Shown piece after piece: positions 58,421 to 64,000 of a stretch of DNA of 64,000 bases. The translations under genes were made by a program, and so were the position numbers. Source of the DNA: Gamarada debralockiae. Its lineage: Eukaryota; Ascomycota; Leotiomycetes; Helotiales; Hyphodiscaceae. Each line of letters opens with the position of its first letter. Position 1 is the first letter of the stretch. Location of the stretch: assembly GCA_002803225.1 (NCBI GenBank), contig NXFV01001169.1:49217-113216 (forward strand), read 5' to 3'. The notes beneath the pieces are model-generated. The model saw nothing but the letters and a program-made list of their open reading frames with translations, was not told where the DNA came from and did not search any database.

Positions 58421-59483
58421 TCAGGTCTCCATCTCTGCTCTTCCAAAGTGGCGATTCTCTCCAGAAACCTCGTTTACCCTAGGCGCTTGTTGATATACCG
58501 GCTGTGCACTTACAACCGGGCTCGCCTTATACTCAATCACGGGTGGACTTCCAGGTTTAAATGGTCTCTCTGCCACTGTGTCATATGCTGAGGTTTGCTG
58601 AGCCGTCGATCCAGGCTTCCTGGTGCAATATTTCCACATAACCAAGATGACGGCAGCGATGACGATAGCGCCACCCACGGCGATTCCAGCTATGGCTCCA
58701 GTTGCAAGATGTGTCCCACTGGGGGAATTATTATCGTTAGAGGATGATGAGGTTGGTGAAGATAGTCCGTCAGATGTTGATGTAACCTCCCCCGAAGATG
58801 TCGGCGTCGTATGCGTACCGGTAGTTACGGTTCCAGTGGGAGCACTGTTGGATGTGATTGCAGTGGCATCTCCAACCTGGTTGACCTGGTAAATATGAAC
58901 CTGGTCAGCAGGGGCCTCCAAGGGCTTGAGCATGGGGAATTCACGTACCAGAGTAGCGAGAAGCGAAGAAGGAACAGCTTGGCCTTGAACCTGGCAGATA
59001 CCAGCATAGCCAGTCGTTGGTATGACCCCAATTTGGCCTTGCTCACAGCAGAAATAGTTGCCCCCTCCTAGGTCATACATATTCCAGCTGCTATTCGCGC
59101 AGGCTGGGAGATTTTGCAGCTGTCCAACACAATTCTCTGCTAATACGTTGAAGAAATTCTTAGCATTTGAAATGCAAATTGACTCAATGTTTATGAGAGA
59201 TGAGAGGCATACATGAAGGACAACAAACTGGCGGGATTGTCCCAGGCCATGAGAAACAGGTGTTTCCAGTAGGACAGCATTGCTGATTTATCTGACTCGA
59301 GACGCCGGTATTGCAGGCCACAGAAGCTTCAGGGGGACATGGGACTGCTGCGAGCGGCCACCCGCCCAAGTAGGTCGATCTATCCACTATACTCTGCTCC
59401 ACGTGGCGAGCAAGGTGATATGTGCTCCTACAGGAGGCGAGGACGACGAAGACGAGATAGATTGCAATAAAACTTCGAGCCAT
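58421..59483 (-). CDS. Cys-rich single-pass cell-surface protein
   Basis: Minus-strand exons: 59483-59213 and 59139-58421 with a 73-nt intron, giving 329 aa. The ATG at 59483 starts a signal peptide (MARSFIAIYLVFVVLASC). The ectodomain (about 20-170) is Cys rich, with INQQCCPTGNTCF, PPVCCPS and GGNYFCCEQG. A Ser/Thr-rich stalk follows (about 175-235), then one membrane segment (about 237-260, GAIAGIAVGGAIVIAAVILV) and a cytosolic tail of about 70 residues. This layout is like that of fungal wall-stress sensors of the Mid2/WSC kind, but the Cys pattern is not a WSC domain that I can confirm. The role is unknown; wall sensing or surface adhesion is a guess. Confidence 0.78.
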
Positions 59484-60008
59484 GACGATGCAATTTTGCA
59501 ATGTGGACTGGTAATATTAAGGAAGCATCGACTGACAGTGAAAATATAGCAGAGGTGAAGTAGAAATAGAGTTTGACAGAACAATGGGAACGGCACCTAC
59601 TTTTAAGGATATGACAAAGGCTGTGCAAATTGTCCGGGGCTGAATCGCCAAGATAAAAATTGACCAACGAGAACGATTACTGGCACAGCTTGTTTCCACC
59701 ACTAAATGAGAGAAACTACGTTGGAATAAGCTATTGGTGGCTCGCATCTGCTTGAGCGATAGTTGTGACCCCGCTAAGGTTGAGGGATCCCTTAACTCCG
59801 ACGCCTTGCTGAACGCCAAGCCTCAGGGGCTCAGCTTGCCGCCACCACGTTGTACAAGAAGGGGCTGCGAAGAGAATTTTCGAAGGACCTCCCAATCTTT
59901 TCACATGAAACAACGTAATTAGAATAACTATCGGACCTTCCAAGCCAAGCCATACATGCATCTTCCTCCCCTACAGCCCTGAATTTCAATACCTTTCCAT
60001 CCTCATCC
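59484..60008. other. Intergenic
   Basis: This is the promoter side of the surface-protein gene and the 3' side of the transporter pseudogene. No coding region was found. Confidence 0.4.
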
Positions 60009-61719
60009 CTACTTGGAAAGAGAAGGAATACCATACTCCTCATCAATAATGACAGTCTTGTCAATCCTCGCAGCAATAACCTCTAAACTGGGTCCCTTCG
60101 TCTCAACAAGCAGACAATAAATAGCCACAACCTCAACACCGAACCACTACACATAAACAATGTAGTACTTCCACCCAATCGCTACCAATCCAACCGGGTT
60201 CACCAACGCATTGATGAAGTTCGCACCCTTACCCAAGACCATCAAGATTGAGAATCCCTTTACGAGAATTGGGAACAGCAAAAGCTCGATAGGGTGGGAA
60301 GTACAGCAACGTGTTGAATGCGAGGTTATAGAATGTGTAGAAGAGGAACAACATTGGAATGATGCCGGTGCCGGCAGCTTTGTCGTGACGTTCGTTGAAG
60401 AGCCCAGCGCAGAGGGTGTGTTCGGCGAAGACGGAAATGAGGAGTTTGGTGGGTCGCTTGAGGTGTGTGGTCAGAACGCGGAGGAGATGGCGCATGCCCA
60501 GTTCCAGATTTGGAGGGAGCCGTTGATGATGTTCTTGCTGCGGGCATTAGTAAATCCAACTGTATTGAAGACGCTGATAAGATATATCTGCAAGCATTAG
60601 CGGAAGTTGGATGCATCGGATGACCCAGACTTACCAAACGAGTCCATTTCCTGACCACTGTGAGAAGAGGCCCAACATGACAAGAATAATCATTCTGCGA
60701 CGATTTCCGGGAGTCGCGACAAAAGTTTTCCAGGCAGTCTTGGTTGATATCTCTTCAGTGATGATGGCTTCCACCTCCTTGTATTCCAATGGAACGAACT
60801 CACCATGGCTATCTCCATTTGCATGATGGGGGACCAAGGACTCCTTTGCCTCACCCCTTCTCCCTTTTGTAATCCACCATCTGTGTAACTCTGGGAGAAA
60901 ACCAGGTCGCACATATCAGGACAAACGATAGTGCCGCCTGAAGGAGGAATTCTCCAAGCCCATTTACTGGGAATAGCGAAGGTTTCAAATGTAATCCAAT
61001 CTGCTGTGATGCACCAAATACCACGATGTTTGATAGAGAGAGGTGATGCCTTGTCGATTTTTGGGGTGGGCGAGTTCACTAATGAGAACGGAGTCGTAGA
61101 TATTGGCGAATACCAATCCAATCCGGTCACGAGGCATGAGACGAGGAACATGCTGACTGAAAGGTGGAGATCATTAGTATTAGAATGCTGAGATGGATGG
61201 GAGCGTGTGCTCACTGTGAACAGAAGATGCTTGAATGATACCGCCACTTGCCATGATGGCCGACCCGAGAAAGATGCCCTCCTTTTCTCACGCACCGACC
61301 TCCAACCATGCTGACGATTGGAGTCACACAAACTGTACCGAGAGGAATCATTGCACTGAGTATACCCAAGACAGCGCCACGAGGATTGCCGAAGTCTGTA
61401 CGAAGTGATGTCAGCACAGGAGTCTAGGGTCATGCAGCCTTGGAGGTAGGGTGAGAGGAGAAGCACGGAAAACTGAACTCACAATTGTCCCAAGCAGGAA
61501 CAGCCTGGAGTCCATTCATCATGTCACTGTCAAAACAAAGTGTGATGGAAGGTACGAGACAGCCCGGGATGATCAAAAGGTAGAAGATGAGCAGGTTGCG
61601 ATTCTTGTAGAATGACGGCATTTCTTGGACATTTCCTGCAGGCCACCATCAACGTCGGAGAGATTCACCACATTATTACCCTCGAGGTTGTCCATGTTAT
61701 TCTCAAAAGAGCAGGCCAT
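60009..61719 (-). pseudogene. MFS sugar transporter pseudogene
   Basis: Fragments on the minus strand, in order, fit a fungal hexose/lactose-type transporter. They are MACSFENNMDNL at 61719, then MPSFYKNRNLLIFYLL, FDSDMMNGLQAVPAWDN, GNPRGAVLGILSAMIPLG, ITKGRRGEAKESL, MIILVMLGLFSQWSGNG, CAGLFNERHDKAAGTG and GANFINALVNPVG, ending ETKGPSLEVIAARID near 60009. They do not share one frame. Breaks include a one-base loss before MPSFYKN, a shift at about 61300 within the loop after VSMVG, further shifts around 60950-61150, another near 60290-60310 and a TAG in YIVYV-stop-W near 60150. Splice sites are still partly visible. It would have been a twelve-segment plasma-membrane permease. It is now surely non-functional unless the sequence is poor here. 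Confidence 0.8.
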
Positions 61720-62469
61720 GGCCTTTTTGGTGGGTGAGTTATCACTTCTCCATTGGGTGTTATCGGAGTCGTAGGAGATGAGTTGGGAGCTTGATAAAGT
61801 TGTTGATCTAGTAAGTATGGGGAAGAACGGTGAATGCTCGAGCTTCTTGTAGAATATCTTGTTGTCCACTTCGTGGGCAAAAGGTTCAGAGGTGAACAAG
61901 CTTGGACACTTGGCGCAAAAATGATCGAACTTGGGGTCCAAGAATCTCGGACTCTCTGAACGCCACTGAACGAATTGGCACCATAGTAAGGTCATTCATT
62001 GCCCTTGGCATTGTTCTCCAGTTGTGGGGCCTGGGACCTGGGGTTGTGGAGGTGTCTCAGGACACCACGGTGTTTGGCCTGCTGATCTGCGGCCCTACAA
62101 CTGACAGACTAAACGGGGTTCGTGGTGAGAGTTATATCGGTGGCATCAAAGTAGCCTACTTTTCTTGAGCAATGAGCTTGGAAGCTTCCTTCGACGCTGA
62201 GCTTCGGTATCGGATGGGCCAGGAAATCGCCGAGGAAGCCAAGACCAAAATCTGCAAATGTCCTGTTAGCTCCAACACTAAATGTGATTGGACCTCGTCT
62301 TGGTGAGTCTCCCAAGATGTCGAGCGCACTTGCAGAGTTCACCTGAAGCGACTGACCAAACGGCGTCAGGTGAGCGGAATTACGAAACGTATTCTGAGGA
62401 TCCTGTCGTTCTGGGTCATCTTGCAGCCGCATACGTCAATGGTGAGGGCATTTTGCACAGAACTTAAAG
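61720..62469. other. Intergenic, no gene recognised
   Basis: A minus-strand frame at 62109-62432 (about 107 codons) contains FADFGLGFLGDFLAHPIPKL but I could not place it in a family. It may be decayed coding sequence, as it adjoins the transporter pseudogene. Confidence 0.3.
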
Positions 62470-62598
62470 ATGAAGCTGTACCAACCTCATCAATCCATTG
62501 TCTCTACTGCTCTCATTATTGCTATAACTGCTCTGACCTCTTGGCACTCAGAGATACCTTGCAGAAGAGAAAAATTCCTGGCGGGAAGGCCATTGTGA
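62470..62598 (+). CDS. Putative small signal-peptide ORF, partial paralogue of 2637-2753
   Basis: A 42-codon frame reads MKLYQPHQSIVSTALIIAIT followed by ALTSWHSEIPC and a basic end. The hydrophobic stretch resembles a signal peptide. Over about 34 bases the DNA closely matches the ORF at 2637-2753, mostly with C/T differences, and both have the ITALT core. No further exon or TATA box was recognised. It could be a fragment of a small secreted protein gene. Confidence 0.28.
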   Translation: MKLYQPHQSIVSTALIIAITALTSWHSEIPCRREKFLAGRPL

Positions 62599-63017
62599 TC
62601 AATGGTTAGATTATCATTTACACGAAGCGAGGCACATTTAGGGGATTTTCAAAGATAGTACACGATTCACCTTGCTTCGGCAGCATATAAAGGGCGTCGG
62701 GGAGAAATTGGGAGGGGAATTTAAGGTTGTCTTACGATTGCTTCTCGTCCGTGGAATTAAGTCGGTCACGGGTTCATATTGCCCCGAGTTTCAGTCGCAT
62801 CTCTTTTCTTGACCAATCACCAATCCATTGCCTGTGTAACATCGACAACATCATTGTTCTATAAGAAGGTTGTCGGCCAGGTTTGCTGCACACTGGTTTT
62901 CTTTTAGGGTCCACTTGGTCCGATCGGAGACAGCTCGCTACTTTCGCCTACTTTGGACTTCTCCCTCAACTCACTTACCTTCACACCCATTTTCAGGCCC
63001 AAATTCTCCAAGAAACG
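62599..63017. other. Intergenic, promoter of the alpha/beta hydrolase gene
   Basis: A possible TATA element (catataaag) lies near 62684-62692. The leader just before the start codon is C and T rich. No other gene is seen. Confidence 0.4.
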
Positions 63018-63839
63018 ATGCCTTCAATCCCAACCCGCGCTGGCAATGTCTCCTACTCAGTCCACGGCACCGGGCCTCCCGTTATCCTTCTCCACGCAAT
63101 CCTTCACTCGAGCCACGACTTCGACTCCATCATTCCCAAACTCTCACTTCAATATCAAACCATCGCAATCGATTGGCCCTGGCATGGCGACTCGTCCCGT
63201 CCTTTAGACCACCAACCAACCGCACTCCTCTTCGCCGATATTCTAGAGGACATCGTCACGTCCCTCAATCTCCCTCCTACGCTCTTCATTGGCAACTCCG
63301 TTGGTGGCTTCGCGGCTTCTAGGCTTGCGATCACTCACCCCGACAAAGTCAAGGGGCTGATTCTCGTTAACACCGGCGGCTTCACATCATGGGATTGGAC
63401 TTCTAGGTCACTCACCCGTCTCCTTGGTGTACAGTGGGTTAACAGGTGGATTTTGCCGTTTCTGGTCTGGAGATACATGGTTCCACAAAATGCCGAAGAT
63501 AAATTAATTGCAACACAAGTGTCGCAAGTTGCGAAGACGGTTGAAGGGTCGAGGATCTCGGCGAGCATGTGGCGCAGCTTTCTAGATCCTAGGCATGATC
63601 TGCGTTCCCAGGCCAGTGAGATTAAAGTGCCGAAGTTGATTGTTTGGGGAAAGAGGGATCTGCTTATACCATTGAGTGCTGCTCATGCTACGCATAAGGT
63701 GATTGAAGGGTCGAGATTTGAGGTGTTAGATACGGGGCATGTGGTGTTTGCTTCGAAGCCTCAAGAGTTTCTTGAGCTGGTGGAACCATTCATGGAGGAG
63801 TGCTTCAAGGCTGCGTCAAAAGGAGCGATGGAGATATAG
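63018..63839 (+). CDS. Alpha/beta hydrolase
   Basis: This is an intron-free frame of 273 aa from ATG 63018. In-frame codons upstream are open to 62883 but would add a leader without homologous look, so the ATG nearest to MPSIPTRAGNVSYSV is preferred. The triad is Ser94 in FIGNSVGGFAA, Asp214 in WGKRDLLIP and His241 in DTGHVVF. The oxyanion strand reads LLHAILHSS instead of the usual HG, a small oddity. The fold fits epoxide hydrolases, haloperoxidase-like enzymes and C-C hydrolases of the same class; the cap domain does not reveal a substrate. It probably acts in the cytosol, since there is no signal peptide. Confidence 0.87.
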   Translation: MPSIPTRAGNVSYSVHGTGPPVILLHAILHSSHDFDSIIPKLSLQYQTIAIDWPWHGDSSRPLDHQPTALLFADILEDIVTSLNLPPTLFIGNSVGGFAASRLAITHPDKVKGLILVNTGGFTSWDWTSRSLTRLLGVQWVNRWILPFLVWRYMVPQNAEDKLIATQVSQVAKTVEGSRISASMWRSFLDPRHDLRSQASEIKVPKLIVWGKRDLLIPLSAAHATHKVIEGSRFEVLDTGHVVFASKPQEFLELVEPFMEECFKAASKGAMEI

Positions 63840-63978
63840 TTTTTCAAGGTTGTTTTTTATGGAGGATTTTGCACTTTGGCGTGGAGTATTCTCTGTTGAG
63901 AATTTCAGGATCCCAGGAAGCCCATTACTGCTAGGCTCTTCATTTCTAGTTCAGTAATAAAACAGCCGGAAGGAGGAA

Positions 63979-64000
63979 GGGGGGGGGGGGGGGGGGGGGG
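63979..64000. repeat. Poly-G run at the window end
   Basis: Twenty-two consecutive G residues run to the last base, after a purine-rich lead (ggaaggaggaa). It may continue beyond the window. It could be a real G-tract, or a sequencing or assembly artefact at a contig edge. Confidence 0.8.

Noticed and set aside
60690..61466. Minus-strand open frame of 258 codons
   Set aside because: Most of it is the wrong frame of the sugar-transporter pseudogene; only short pieces read as transporter.

Overview
The window looks like nuclear DNA of a filamentous ascomycete (Pezizomycotina, possibly Leotiomycetes). The evidence is dense protein-coding genes on both strands, many short GT-AG introns of about 46-110 nt with CTRAC-like branch sites, Zn(II)2Cys6 transcription factors, a 2EXR-type relict and a fungal telomere protein of the TPP1 type. 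I saw no rRNA, tRNA, CRISPR array or intact transposon. Most genes are spliced, so coordinates are outer bounds and the exon lists are in the evidence text. All splice models were made by eye and checked only for frame.

Region 1 (1-2.8 kb) is an eroded edge. It holds a partial serine carboxypeptidase gene with a one-base frameshift, a broken 2EXR-domain gene and a small signal-peptide-like ORF behind a TATA box.

Region 2 (3.6-18.9 kb) is the most interesting part. It is a compact set of a fumarylacetoacetate-hydrolase-family enzyme, a phenol-hydroxylase-type FAD monooxygenase, a two-domain type I extradiol dioxygenase with an intact His-His-Glu site, a short-chain dehydrogenase, a Zn2Cys6 regulator, an S9 peptidase-like hydrolase, a P450 and a metal-dependent amidohydrolase of the decarboxylase type. 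Together they spell hydroxylation, meta ring cleavage and hydrolysis of the cleavage product, an aromatic route that is uncommon in fungi, where intradiol cleavage dominates. The substrate cannot be read from the sequence.

Region 3 (18.9-26.6 kb) has a small conserved-looking gene broken by three stops, an F-box protein, a second Zn2Cys6 factor and a second SDR.

Region 4 (27-50.6 kb) is a housekeeping core: GPI mannosyltransferase I, translin-associated protein X, a Sym1/Mpv17 protein, eIF4E, a mitochondrial BolA protein, a malonyl-CoA-synthetase-like enzyme with a bidirectional promoter, a very long TPP1-like shelterin protein and the Fab1 lipid kinase.

Region 5 (51-64 kb) has a caspase-fold protein, a sodium/proton antiporter, a relict transcription factor C-terminus, a monocarboxylate-type MFS transporter, a Cys-rich single-pass surface protein, a sugar-transporter pseudogene, a second small signal-peptide ORF related in part to the one in region 1, and an alpha/beta hydrolase. 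The window ends in a 22-base G run. Decayed genes concentrate at both flanks of the housekeeping core.
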